Shown: positions 8,819 through 16,782 of the stretch, piece after piece
Layout: each line of letters opens with the position of its first letter
Numbering within the stretch: the stretch's first letter is position 1
The notes under the pieces: model-generated
Databases searched by the model: none
What the model saw: only the letters and a program-made list of their open reading frames with translations
What the model was told of the DNA's origin: nothing
Source: Halalkalicoccus subterraneus
GTDB lineage: Archaea > Halobacteriota > Halobacteria > Halobacteriales > Halalkalicoccaceae
Assembly: GCF_003697815.1 (NCBI RefSeq)
Contig: NZ_RDQG01000022.1
Coordinates: forward strand, 1 to 64,000
Direction: 5' to 3'
Length of the DNA stretch: 64,000 nt
Position numbers and translations under genes: made by a program

Positions 8819-9415
8819 ATGCGCCAGTTCATCGTTTCCGGCCACGACGTTCCGACCACCCCCGATTTCTCGCTCGACGACCTCGCCGGCGCTGCGGGTC
8901 GCCTCGACGTGCTCTGTCGGTGCGTCTCCTCGGCCTTCTTCCTCTCGCATGCGATCCGTGAGGACGTCCGGACCCATCTGGTGCTCGCCGACGAGTTCAC
9001 GCTCCGCTTCGAGGGAAGCGAGCTTCGACGGCTGAACCCCGACGAGCGATCCACGGCGGCGCTGGTCCGAAAGGCCCTTGAGGAACGCGAGGAGGCCATC
9101 GGCCACATGGAGGTCGAGACCTCCCCTGGGGTGTACCTCTCGCGGCGCGGGTTCGAGCCGATTCTCAAGAAAGCCGCCGAGGACAGGACGGTGGTACAAC
9201 TCCACGAGGGCGGCGATCCCGTCGTGGACGTTGAACCGCCCGAGGACCCCGTGTTCGTCCTCTCGGATCATCACGATTTCGCGGAGCGCGAGGTCGATCT
9301 GCTCGACGAGTGCGCCGACGAGCGGGTTCGCCTGGGACCCCGAGCCATCCACGCGAACCACGCGATCACGGTGGCACACAACTGGCTGGACACCGGGGGC
9401 TACAGCCGGTACTGA
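8819..9415 (+). CDS. trmY: tRNA (pseudouridine(54)-N1)-methyltransferase TrmY
   Basis: The 198-residue protein starts MRQFIVSGHDVPTTPDFSLD, the TrmY family start, and has the SPOUT-fold C-terminus with FVLSDHHDF and RVRLGPRAIHANHAI. TrmY adds a methyl group to N1 of pseudouridine 54, the archaeal counterpart of ribothymidine 54. The gene is divergent from pus10, so enzymes for both steps at position 54 share one intergenic region (8658-8818). The ATG at 8819 is chosen by homology; longer in-frame codons run through pus10. Confidence 0.95.
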   Translation: MRQFIVSGHDVPTTPDFSLDDLAGAAGRLDVLCRCVSSAFFLSHAIREDVRTHLVLADEFTLRFEGSELRRLNPDERSTAALVRKALEEREEAIGHMEVETSPGVYLSRRGFEPILKKAAEDRTVVQLHEGGDPVVDVEPPEDPVFVLSDHHDFAEREVDLLDECADERVRLGPRAIHANHAITVAHNWLDTGGYSRY

Positions 9416-9464
9416 GGACCCGTTCCGGAACGCTTAACAACGCAACCGGCTTTCTTCCGAGCGC

Positions 9465-9537
9465 GGGCCGGTGGGGTAGCTTGGTATCCTTCGGCCTTCG
9501 GGTGGCCGTAACCTCAGTTCGAATCTGAGCCGGCCCA
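9465..9537 (+). tRNA. tRNA-Pro (anticodon CGG)
   Basis: A full cloverleaf can be drawn. The acceptor stem is GGGCCGG (9465-9471) with CCGGCCC (9530-9536) and discriminator A. The anticodon stem CGGCC/GGCCG closes loop TTCGGGT (9497-9503), with anticodon CGG at 9499-9501. The T arm is CTCAG-TTCGAAT-CTGAG. No CCA is encoded, so it must be added after transcription, and there is no intron. It reads CCG proline codons, which are frequent in this GC-rich DNA. A TATA-like CTTAACAA lies about 30 bases upstream. Confidence 0.96.
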
Positions 9538-9564
9538 CTTTTCCCGCAACCCTACGCGAGGAGC

Positions 9565-9639
9565 GCCAGCGACGAGTGCGCTGGCAATGCGTCGAACACT
9601 GACGCCTGTTCGGCGTCAGTGAACCGGTGTGGACACCGG
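9565..9639 (+). repeat. Three consecutive stem-loops behind tRNA-Pro
   Basis: Three perfect inverted repeats follow one another. GCCAGCG...CGCTGGC (9565-9571 with 9579-9585) has a 7-base loop. CACTGACGCC...GGCGTCAGTG (9597-9606 with 9612-9621) has a 10-pair stem and a 5-base loop. CCGGTGT...ACACCGG (9624-9630 with 9633-9639) has a 2-base loop as written. No plausible reading frame covers them. They could be tRNA transcript processing or termination structures, or a small structured RNA. Confidence 0.6.
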
Positions 9640-9688
9640 GTCTCGGCGTCCGGGGGCTTTACAACCGTCGGTCGTCTCGAACACACCG

Positions 9689-9859
9689 ATGGCAGGACTC
9701 ATCAAGCGAACGGCCCAGGCGATCGACGACATGTCACGTTCCATCTGGGACGACTCCAGTCAGACGGAGAAAGCGGTGGTCGCCGTCCTCCTCATCGTCA
9801 CCGGACTAGCGCTCCCGGTCGTCCCCATCGTGATCCTCGCGAGGATCATCGCCAACTGA
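9689..9859 (+). CDS. Small single-helix membrane protein
   Basis: This 56-residue protein has an amphipathic N-terminus (AGLIKRTAQAIDDMSRSIW) and one membrane helix near the C-terminus (AVVAVLLIVTGLALPVVPI). Short haloarchaeal proteins of this layout are common and uncharacterised. The ATG at 9689 is preferred over the in-frame start at 9629, which would include the third hairpin of the preceding repeat region. Confidence 0.65.
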   Translation: MAGLIKRTAQAIDDMSRSIWDDSSQTEKAVVAVLLIVTGLALPVVPIVILARIIAN

Positions 9860-9974
9860 CGGGCCCGCCTCGGGACGGCTGCGACCGAGACGGCCCGCGA
9901 TATTATCTAGCCCATACAGTACAAATACACCTAGAGAAAGCGTTATGTTCTCCGGATCGGTATTGGATATAATC

Positions 9975-10130
9975 ATGTCAAAAGACACCATGAAAGATAT
10001 CGACCATAGCTCCCCGTCCGCGGACGAACTCACCTCTATCTGGTACCGGGGAGACGAGGATCGCTCCGCAACGACGGAGAACGCCGCCGAACTCGACGAA
10101 CAGATCGTCCCCTCCCCCGCCGACGACTAA
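9975..10130 (+). CDS. Small acidic protein, 51 residues
   Basis: The frame starts MSKDTMKDIDHSSPSADELT and is rich in D, E, S and T, as expected for a small soluble haloarchaeal protein. An in-frame ATG at 9945 exists, but the intervening codons look like leader DNA. The upstream DNA (9900-9945) is unusually AT-rich, with TATA-like words, which supports a promoter here. No function is recognisable. Confidence 0.5.
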   Translation: MSKDTMKDIDHSSPSADELTSIWYRGDEDRSATTENAAELDEQIVPSPADD

Positions 10131-10172
10131 GGCCACCGGAGAACTGATCATCAGCCCGGATGATGGGAACGT

Positions 10173-10529
10173 ATGGTCACTCCGGCTCCCGTCCGCGGCG
10201 TCGACCTCGACCGGGAGACTCGCTGTACCCACTACGACTCGCCGCGGGACGTGATCGCGATCCGGTTTTTCTGCTGTGGGGAGTACTACGCCTGCTACGA
10301 GTGTCACGCCGCCCGCTCCGATCACGACGCCGAGCGCTGGCCCGAAGACGCCCGCCAGAAGCGGGCGGTGCTGTGTGGGGTCTGTGATACGGAACTCACG
10401 ATCGCGGAGTATCTCGACTGTGACGACGCCTGTCCCGCTTGCGGTGCGGCGTTCAATCCCGGCTGTGCGAACCATCATCACCTGTATTTCGCGGGCGTGT
10501 CGGAAGCTTCTGGACCCGGCCGACCCTAG
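10173..10529 (+). CDS. CHY zinc finger protein
   Basis: The 118-residue protein has the CHY-finger pattern: RCTHYDSPRDVIAIRF, then CCGEYYACYECH, CGVCDTEL, CDDACPACG and a final NPGCANHHH. About ten Cys and His residues could bind two or three zinc ions. Related domains in eukaryotes occur in ubiquitin ligases. Stand-alone archaeal forms have no settled role. Its end is 7 bases from the Nudix start, so it is probably co-transcribed with the genes up to 11636. Confidence 0.85.
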   Translation: MVTPAPVRGVDLDRETRCTHYDSPRDVIAIRFFCCGEYYACYECHAARSDHDAERWPEDARQKRAVLCGVCDTELTIAEYLDCDDACPACGAAFNPGCANHHHLYFAGVSEASGPGRP

Positions 10530-10536
10530 CCCGACC

Positions 10537-11076
10537 ATGACCGACCCGCTGGAATGGGAGACCCTGGACGACGAGGTCGCCTACACGTGCCCCGGATTCG
10601 ACGTGATCCACGAGGACGTCCGGCTGCCCGACGGCACCGAAACGGATTTCGACTACGCGAGCGAACCGCCCGCGGCGGTGGTCCTCCCCTTCACGCCCGA
10701 GGGCGAGGTCGTGCTCATCGAGGAGTGGCGTCAGGCGGTTAAACGAACCAACCGCGGGCTCCCCGCGGGGAGCATGGAGCCCGGCGAGGATCGAGAGGCC
10801 GCGGCCCGGCGCGAACTGGCGGAGGAGACTGGCTACGAGGCCGACGAGATGGAGTTTCTCGCAAGCGTCGAGCCCGCCAACGGCCTGCTCGATGCGGTCC
10901 ACCACTACTTCGTCGCCCACGACTGCGAGCCGACCGGCGAGCAGGAGCTCGACTTCAACGAGTCCATCCGGGTCGAAACGACCGACTGGGACGCGCTCGT
11001 TGAGGACGTCGAAAGCGGCGAGCTCCACGACGGACGGACCGTTACGGGCGTCCTCCGGTACGCGCTCTCGACATGA
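10537..11076 (+). CDS. Nudix hydrolase (ADP-ribose pyrophosphatase-like)
   Basis: The 179-residue protein has a perfect Nudix box at about residues 79-101: G-SMEPG-E-DREAAAR-REL-A-EE-T-GY, matching GX5EX7REUXEEXGU. The surrounding sequence (VVLIEEWRQAVKRT before it and ANGLLDAVHHYF after it) resembles the ADP-ribose/NDP-sugar hydrolase branch. The substrate cannot be settled from sequence. The start at 10537 is 7 bases after the CHY gene, and the stop overlaps the methyltransferase start (11073-11076). Confidence 0.9.
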   Translation: MTDPLEWETLDDEVAYTCPGFDVIHEDVRLPDGTETDFDYASEPPAAVVLPFTPEGEVVLIEEWRQAVKRTNRGLPAGSMEPGEDREAAARRELAEETGYEADEMEFLASVEPANGLLDAVHHYFVAHDCEPTGEQELDFNESIRVETTDWDALVEDVESGELHDGRTVTGVLRYALST

Positions 11077-11636
11077 CCGACGAGGAGCGCGCCCGTTGGA
11101 ACGAGCGCTACCGCGAGCGCGAGCCCCCGACCGAACCTTCGGACCTGCTTCGGGAGGTCGTCGACTCTCTACCTGTGGGCCGAGCGCTCGACGTCGCGAC
11201 CGGCGGCGGGCGCAACGCGCTCTTCCTCGCCGATCGTGGCTACGCGGTTGACGCGATCGACGTCTCCGAGGAAGGGCTGGGAATCGCCCGCGGGCGTGCG
11301 GAGGATCGGGACCTCTCCGAGCGCATCGAGTTCGTCCGAAACGACGTCGAGGAGTACGACTTCCCTGTCGAGACCTACGACGCGATCGTCGTGAGCCACT
11401 ACTACAGCCTGAACGCCCTGTCCGACCTCAAGAAGGCGCTCGCACCGGGCGGCGTTCTGCTGTACACCCATCGCCTCCGCCCGCCCGGCGACGACTCGCA
11501 CCGTTTTCGCTTCCGGCCGAACGACCTCCTCAGGGCCTGCCTCGACCTGCGGATCGTCCGCTACGAGGAGCCGATGGCGATCACGGCCGACGCGACGGAC
11601 GTCCGGCTGGTCGCCCGCAAGCCACCTTCGGGATGA
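11073..11636 (+). CDS. Class I SAM-dependent methyltransferase
   Basis: The 187-residue protein has motif I ALDVATGGGRNALFLA at about residues 37-52, an acidic end of strand 2 (VDAIDVSEEGL), and motif IV DAIVVSHYYSLN. It resembles the small TehB-like haloarchaeal methyltransferases. The substrate is unknown. It overlaps the Nudix gene by ATGA, which implies translational coupling. Confidence 0.88.
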   Translation: MTDEERARWNERYREREPPTEPSDLLREVVDSLPVGRALDVATGGGRNALFLADRGYAVDAIDVSEEGLGIARGRAEDRDLSERIEFVRNDVEEYDFPVETYDAIVVSHYYSLNALSDLKKALAPGGVLLYTHRLRPPGDDSHRFRFRPNDLLRACLDLRIVRYEEPMAITADATDVRLVARKPPSG

Positions 11637-11675
11637 CTCGCAACCCTTACCGCACGCTCGCTCGAACCCCGGCCA

Positions 11676-13130
11676 ATGAGCGAGATCTTCGAGGCCCGCG
11701 ACTGGGACGCGGCGGGGCGGATCGGTCGGCTCTCGGTCCCCCGCGCGGGCGTCACCGTCGAGACGCCGACCATCATGCCGGTGGTCAACCCTCACATCCA
11801 GACGATCCCGCCCCGCGAGCTCGCGGAACGCTTCGGCGCCGAGATCCTCATCACCAACTCCTACATCCTCCACAGCAGCGAGGACCTCCGCGAGGACGCT
11901 CTTGAGAGGGGGGTTCACGACCTGCTCGATTTTCCCGGCGCGGTCATGACCGACTCGGGCTCCTTCCAGCTCTCCGAATACGGCGAGATCGACGTCACCA
12001 GCGAGGAGATCCTCGCGTTCCAACGTGAGATCGGCTCGGACGTCGCAACGCCCGTCGACATCCCGACGGCTCCGGACACCGAGCGCGAGGCCGCCGAGAT
12101 CGAACTCGGGACCACACAGGAGCGCCTCGACCGGGCGAGCGAGTTCAGCTCGGGAGACATGCTCGTCTCGGCGCCCGTTCAGGGCTCGACCTACCCCGAT
12201 CTCCGGGAGGCGGCGGGCGAGCACGCGGTGGGGACTGGACTGGACGTCTTTCCGGTCGGCGCGGTCGTTCCGCTGATGAACGAGTACAGGTACGGGGACA
12301 TGGTCGACGTCGTGGCGGCCGCAAAACGGGGGCTCGGGCCCGCCGCCACGGTCCACCTCTTCGGCGCGGGCCACCCCATGATGTTCGCGCTGGCGGTCGC
12401 GGCGGGCTGTGACCTGTTCGATTCCGCGGCCTACGCGATCTACGCGCGCGATGGCCGGTATCTCACGGTGCGAGGCACCGAACACCTCGCTGATCTCGAC
12501 TACTTCCCGTGTTCGTGTCCGGTCTGTGTCGAACACACCCCCGAGGAGGTCGAGAGCGACGACGAGCAGGAGCGTCTGCTCTCTGAGCACAACCTCCACG
12601 TCACCTTTGGAGAGATCCGCCGGATCAAGCAAGCCATCCGGTCGGGTACCCTGCTCGAACTCGTCGAGTCGCGTGCTCGGGGACATCCCGCGATGCTCGA
12701 CGGCTATCGCGTGTTACTCGATCATTCGGAACAGCTCGAACGTACCGACCCCGCCTCGAAGTCGACGTTCTTCTACCTCTCGGGCGAGAGCGCCACCCGT
12801 CCCGAAGTGCTTCGCCACCACCGCCGGCTCGAACGGCTTTCAGTACCGGATTCGCTGTTGCTGGCCGGCGGACCGACCGATACGGCGGTCGAGGCCGGCG
12901 AGGTCTGGACCGTGCGCCCGCCGTTTGGACCCGTCCCGCCGGAGCTCTCGGAGACCTACCCGGTCAATGCTGAACTTCCCGACCGGCTCGACGACGAGGC
13001 GTACGCGGCCGCGGCGCGGGGCGTCGAGCGGCTGGCCGGAGCGAACCCCGATTGTGCGGTCGCGCTGGCGACCGCGGGCTGGCCTGATGCGGCGCTCGCG
13101 ACCCTCTCCGAGCGAATCGAACTGGTCTGA
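11676..13130 (+). CDS. tgtA: tRNA-guanine(15) transglycosylase TgtA
   Basis: The 484-residue protein has the TGT barrel signatures [15 protein letters not shown] (substrate Asp region), [10 protein letters not shown] and [25 protein letters not shown], and the zinc site [15 protein letters not shown]. It exchanges guanine 15 of archaeal tRNAs for preQ0, the first step to archaeosine. It lacks the C-terminal PUA domain found in longer archaeal TgtA proteins. In haloarchaea the PUA sits on ArcS, the next gene, 71 bases downstream. Confidence 0.96.
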   Translation: MSEIFEARDWDAAGRIGRLSVPRAGVTVETPTIMPVVNPHIQTIPPRELAERFGAEILITNSYILHSSEDLREDALERGVHDLLDFPGAVMTDSGSFQLSEYGEIDVTSEEILAFQREIGSDVATPVDIPTAPDTEREAAEIELGTTQERLDRASEFSSGDMLVSAPVQGSTYPDLREAAGEHAVGTGLDVFPVGAVVPLMNEYRYGDMVDVVAAAKRGLGPAATVHLFGAGHPMMFALAVAAGCDLFDSAAYAIYARDGRYLTVRGTEHLADLDYFPCSCPVCVEHTPEEVESDDEQERLLSEHNLHVTFGEIRRIKQAIRSGTLLELVESRARGHPAMLDGYRVLLDHSEQLERTDPASKSTFFYLSGESATRPEVLRHHRRLERLSVPDSLLLAGGPTDTAVEAGEVWTVRPPFGPVPPELSETYPVNAELPDRLDDEAYAAAARGVERLAGANPDCAVALATAGWPDAALATLSERIELV

Positions 13131-13201
13131 GCCGCTCGGTCCCGCCTCTCCGGGCGCGACCGGATCGACAGTCTCATTCGCGCCTCGCCGCCAGTCAAAC
13201 C

Positions 13202-14950
13202 ATGACCGAGTATTTCGAGGTCCACGGGCGCGACGGGGCTGCACGCCTCGGCGAACTGCGTCTCGCCGATTCCCTTACCACCCCGGCGCTCGCGGACGAC
13301 CACGTCGAGGACGCCGGCAGCCTCTGGGCCGCGGATCGCGAGCTCCCTGAGGGGCGTGAGGATCGCGTAACGATCCTTCCACACAGAGCGTTTCCGAGCG
13401 GCACTGACGAGGAGGTCGAGGACGCCTTCTCCGTCTCCCAGCCCGACGTCGACTACCCGAGCGCCGCGGTCGTTTCACCTACTACCGCCGAGAACCACGG
13501 GGTCGACGCCTACGTCCTCTCGACTGCCCAGGGGAACGTCGGCCACGCCAGCGCGCTACGCGACGAGATCCTCGAAATCAGGGAAACGATCCCCGCCGAC
13601 ACCGCGCTCTATCTCTCGGGCGTCGCGACGCCGCGAAACGCCGCCCTGCTGGCCTACGCGGGCGTCGACCTCCTCGATTCCCACAAGGCGGTCGTGAAGG
13701 GCACCCAGGGGAAGTACCTCACGAGCGACGGCGAGCAGTTCCTCGAGGACCTCGAGGAGCTGCCGTGTGCCTGTCCCGCCTGTCGGCGCTCGATAAAGGA
13801 GTTCACCCGCGAGGACTGTGCCGAACACAACGAGAACGCCCTCAGGGCGGAGCTCGCGACCGTGCGCGAGCGGATCCGGGCGGGGCGACTGCGCGACTAC
13901 GTCGAGGGCCAGGCCCGCCACGCGCCGTGGCTGACCTCGCTCTTCCGGGAGTTCGACGACGAATGGAGTTACGTGGAGGAGCGCACCCCGATCCATCGCA
14001 CGAGCGAGATCAGCGCGACGAGCGACGACACCCTCCGGCGGGTGGAGATCCAGCGTTTCGCCGACCGGGTCACCTCCCGATACCGTAATCGGTTCGACAA
14101 CCCGCTCGTGCTCGTACCCTGCTCGGCCACCAAACCCTACAGCGAATCGCAGAGCCACGGCCAGTTCCACGACGCGATCCAGTACCGCGCCCACCTGGTC
14201 TCGATGACCTCGCCCATCGGCGTGGTCCCCCAGGAACTGGAGACGACCTACCCCGCCCAGCACTACGACACCGCGGTGACGGGCCGGTGGACCGAGACCG
14301 AGATCGCGTTCGTCGCGCGCGTCCTGCGGCGGTATCTCGACCGCAACGACTATCCGAGAATCATCGCCCATCTGCCCGAGGACTACCGGGAGATCATCGA
14401 GCGCGTCGAACCCCACATCGAGACGGAGATCGAGTACACGGTCGAGGACCACCCGACCACGACGGACTCGATCGCGAACCTCATGCGGACGCTCGACGGC
14501 GAGCTCAAGTACGGCAAGCGCGAGCGACAGCATAACACGGTGAAAGCGATCGCGGACTACCAGTTCGGCGAGGGCGCGGGCGAGGAACTCTTCCCCGATC
14601 TCTCTATTCAGAGCCGGTACCCGAAGTTCCGCGCCCACACCACGGAGGGCGAGCAGCTGGCGGCGATGGTACCTCAATATGGAACCCTCGCGCTCACGCT
14701 CGCGGGCGCACGGCGCTGGCTCGACAGCGACGTCCCCACCAAGCGCGTCGAAATAGACGGGTTCGTTCCCCACGGGAACGTCCTCGCGCCGGGGATTCTG
14801 GATGCCGACCCGGCGATCCGCACGGGGGACGAGGTCGTCGTCGAGGGCCCGAAGGCCTTTGCGGTCGGGCGCGCGGAGATGTTCGGCCGCGAGATGACTG
14901 AAAGCACTCGTGGGGTGGCGGTCGACGTCCGGCACGTCGAGGAGCGGTAG
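13202..14950 (+). CDS. arcS: Archaeosine synthase ArcS (alpha subunit)
   Basis: This 582-residue protein is a TgtA-like relative: DLLDSHKAVVKGTQGKYL and a zinc-type CACPACRRSI in the first third. The ArcS-specific PCSATKPYSESQSHGQF follows in the centre, and a C-terminal PUA domain is seen from about residue 510 (VEIDGFVPHGNVLAPGI). ArcS attaches lysine to preQ0 at tRNA position 15. RaSEA, encoded at 44717-45787, then completes archaeosine. It directly follows tgtA on the same strand. Confidence 0.95.
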   Translation: MTEYFEVHGRDGAARLGELRLADSLTTPALADDHVEDAGSLWAADRELPEGREDRVTILPHRAFPSGTDEEVEDAFSVSQPDVDYPSAAVVSPTTAENHGVDAYVLSTAQGNVGHASALRDEILEIRETIPADTALYLSGVATPRNAALLAYAGVDLLDSHKAVVKGTQGKYLTSDGEQFLEDLEELPCACPACRRSIKEFTREDCAEHNENALRAELATVRERIRAGRLRDYVEGQARHAPWLTSLFREFDDEWSYVEERTPIHRTSEISATSDDTLRRVEIQRFADRVTSRYRNRFDNPLVLVPCSATKPYSESQSHGQFHDAIQYRAHLVSMTSPIGVVPQELETTYPAQHYDTAVTGRWTETEIAFVARVLRRYLDRNDYPRIIAHLPEDYREIIERVEPHIETEIEYTVEDHPTTTDSIANLMRTLDGELKYGKRERQHNTVKAIADYQFGEGAGEELFPDLSIQSRYPKFRAHTTEGEQLAAMVPQYGTLALTLAGARRWLDSDVPTKRVEIDGFVPHGNVLAPGILDADPAIRTGDEVVVEGPKAFAVGRAEMFGREMTESTRGVAVDVRHVEER

Positions 14951-14984
14951 TCGGCTTTTTACCCACGGCGCTCCATGCGCCTCC

Positions 14985-15368
14985 ATGGACGAGATCACGC
15001 TGGCGGTGCCCCGAGAGCTCGGTGAAACCCTGCCCGAGGACAGCGACGAGACCCTCGTGGCGATGCAACGCGAGATCGACCAGTACGAGGGCTACATCAA
15101 CGGCGCGATCGCCGAGGGCGAAAGCGAGGCCGCGAGCGCCGCGGCGGACGTTCTCGACCGACTCGAGGAGCGCTGGGAGCAGTACGACGAATTCATCGTC
15201 GAGCTTCGGGCGTGGGGGCAGTCCTCGATCTACGCGGAGGTGTGGTGTGACTTCCAGTACGCGCTGATCCAGCAGCTCTACGACCACGAGGAACTCGGGG
15301 AGGCGCTCGACCAGGAGCGCCACGCCCGCCTCGTGGACGATGGCATCCGGTTGAGCGACGCCGTATGA
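14985..15368 (+). CDS. Conserved haloarchaeal helical protein, 127 residues
   Basis: The protein starts MDEITLAVPRELGETLPEDS and is largely helical, with a long charged stretch (VLDRLEERWEQYDEFIVELR) suggesting a coiled coil or helical bundle. I recognise no family with a known role. The ATG at 14985 is preferred over one inside arcS. A CTTTTTA box about 25-30 bases upstream may serve as its promoter. It overlaps the next gene by 4 bases. Confidence 0.78.
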   Translation: MDEITLAVPRELGETLPEDSDETLVAMQREIDQYEGYINGAIAEGESEAASAAADVLDRLEERWEQYDEFIVELRAWGQSSIYAEVWCDFQYALIQQLYDHEELGEALDQERHARLVDDGIRLSDAV

Positions 15369-15802
15369 ACGACGACGAGCCGGCCTACGCCCGGAAACTC
15401 CGCTCACGACCGGGAAAGAGCCACCCGCTCGACGGCGGGGCGATCGCCGCCGGGCTCTGTTTCGGCGTCCTCGCGATCCTCGTCTCGATCGCCGGGCCGC
15501 TCTCGGCGGCGGTTCGCCTCTCGATCACCGCGTTCTGTCTGTTCTTCGGAGGTATCACGGCGGGCTATCTCACTCGTCCGACCGCGAGCGGCGCGGTTCA
15601 GGGGATCGCGGTCGTCTGCTGTACGGCGGGACTGATGGTCGCAGTCTCGGTTTCGGTCTCGATCGGTGCCGGATCGCTCCTGCGTGTGCCCCTCGTCTTC
15701 GCCTACGATGCGCTCTCGGTTCCCGCGTTCGCGGCGCTCGGTCTGCTTTCGCTCTGTTTCGGTGTGCTCAGCGGTGCGTTCGGGGCTCGACTCCGACGAT
15801 AG
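15365..15802 (+). CDS. Four-helix membrane protein
   Basis: The 145-residue protein has a basic, Arg-rich N-terminus (RKLRSRPGKSHPLDGG) followed by four hydrophobic helices at about residues 26-46, 49-69, 78-103 and 115-140. This is the TIGR-like haloarchaeal small membrane protein layout (DUF5518-type) seen in many genomes. Function is unknown. It starts on the ATGA overlap with the preceding gene, so the two are co-translated. Confidence 0.78.
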   Translation: MNDDEPAYARKLRSRPGKSHPLDGGAIAAGLCFGVLAILVSIAGPLSAAVRLSITAFCLFFGGITAGYLTRPTASGAVQGIAVVCCTAGLMVAVSVSVSIGAGSLLRVPLVFAYDALSVPAFAALGLLSLCFGVLSGAFGARLRR

Positions 15803-15847
15803 TAGCGAGGAGCCGGCCTTTATAGCCTCGGCGTCCTTCCCCCCGAT

Positions 15848-16135
15848 ATGAACCTCGAACTGCGCTCGTTTGCGACGTTTCGGGAGGCGATGGGCCAGAA
15901 GATGATCGAGCGCGAGTACGACGACGGCGTTTCGATCGGCGAGGTGCTCGCGGACCTCGAATCCGAGTTCGACGGGCTGGAAGGACGGCTGCTCGACGGC
16001 GACGGCGCGATCCAGCCCCAGCTCTCGATCCTGAAGAACGGTCGGGACGTGACCCACGCTCAGGGCCCCGAGACGCCCCTCGAGGAGGGCGATACGCTGA
16101 GTCTGTTCCCGCCGGTTGCCGGAGGGACGGCGTGA
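15848..16135 (+). CDS. Ubiquitin-like small archaeal modifier protein (SAMP/MoaD family)
   Basis: The 95-residue beta-grasp protein has LELRSFATFREAMGQK at the start and the conserved end DTLSLFPPVAGGTA. It resembles SAMP3-like proteins of haloarchaea and MoaD of molybdopterin synthesis. These become attached to lysines or carry sulfur after E1 (UbaA) activation of a C-terminal Gly-Gly. Here two residues (TA) follow the Gly-Gly, so processing would be needed for activation. It overlaps the next gene by 4 bases and heads a three-gene operon. Confidence 0.9.
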   Translation: MNLELRSFATFREAMGQKMIEREYDDGVSIGEVLADLESEFDGLEGRLLDGDGAIQPQLSILKNGRDVTHAQGPETPLEEGDTLSLFPPVAGGTA

Positions 16136-16386
16136 GGGTCGAGCGGTCGTTCCGGGGGATCAGCCAGCGTCTCGCGCGCCACTACCTCTCGAACCTCGGC
16201 GGCGAGGAAGAGAGCGATGATCGGGTCGTCGGCGAGGGCTGGGAAGCGGAGCTGTCCTCGAAGAAGGTTTCGATCGGCCCCAGCCTCTCGCTGACCGAGG
16301 TGACGGTCGTCTTCGAGGGCGAGGAGGACACGCTGGACCCGCTGATCGACGACTTCGCCCAGAAGGCGATGCGCGCGGGCGGATGA
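16132..16386 (+). CDS. SAMP-linked small protein ending in Gly-Gly (MoaD-related C-terminal domain-like)
   Basis: The GTG start at 16132 lies in the overlap GTGA with the modifier stop. The 84-residue protein starts MRVERSFRGISQRLA, has a strand-rich middle (ELSSKKVSIGPSLSL, then EVTVVFEG) and ends KAMRAGG. It may match the domain that is fused C-terminally to some MoaD-related proteins (inference from memory). The exposed C-terminal Gly-Gly is notable next to a ubiquitin-like gene. Confidence 0.78.
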   Translation: MRVERSFRGISQRLARHYLSNLGGEEESDDRVVGEGWEAELSSKKVSIGPSLSLTEVTVVFEGEEDTLDPLIDDFAQKAMRAGG

Positions 16387-16742
16387 GCCACCCCATCGAC
16401 GGGCAGGTGGTGTTGCTCGCAGTCGCCAAGGCGAGCGTCCCCGGTAGCCGCCTCCCCGAACTCCTCGAACGGGCACAGGACGAACTGCGATCCGACCGCG
16501 AGACCTACGGGCGGCGCTACGAACTCGCCGCCGAAACCGACGACTCCTGCTGCTTTTTCGTCCCTGCCGACCACTGGGAGGAGGTCGGACGGAATCTCGG
16601 GCTGGAACGGCGTGAGTACCGCGCGATCCAGCGCGCCCACGAGGAACAGCTCCTCCGGTTTGGCAAGCACGAGGGGCGTCGCGAGGAGTTCGAGACCGCC
16701 CTCGACGTGCGCTCGGCCGTCGTCATCGGGAGGGCGAACTGA
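16383..16742 (+). CDS. Conserved haloarchaeal protein, third gene of the SAMP operon
   Basis: This is a 119-residue soluble protein. It starts MSHPIDGQVVLLAVAKASVP, has a helical centre (LLERAQDELRSDRETYG), a cysteine pair in DDSCCFFVP and the ending DVRSAVVIGRA. It overlaps the preceding gene by ATGA. I do not recognise a family with a known role. Conserved linkage to the modifier gene would hint at a part in protein modification or sulfur transfer (inference). Confidence 0.75.
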   Translation: MSHPIDGQVVLLAVAKASVPGSRLPELLERAQDELRSDRETYGRRYELAAETDDSCCFFVPADHWEEVGRNLGLERREYRAIQRAHEEQLLRFGKHEGRREEFETALDVRSAVVIGRAN

Positions 16743-16782
16743 AGTGAAAGCCGTTTAGCCCGTGCGCCCGTAGCCCTCGCCA

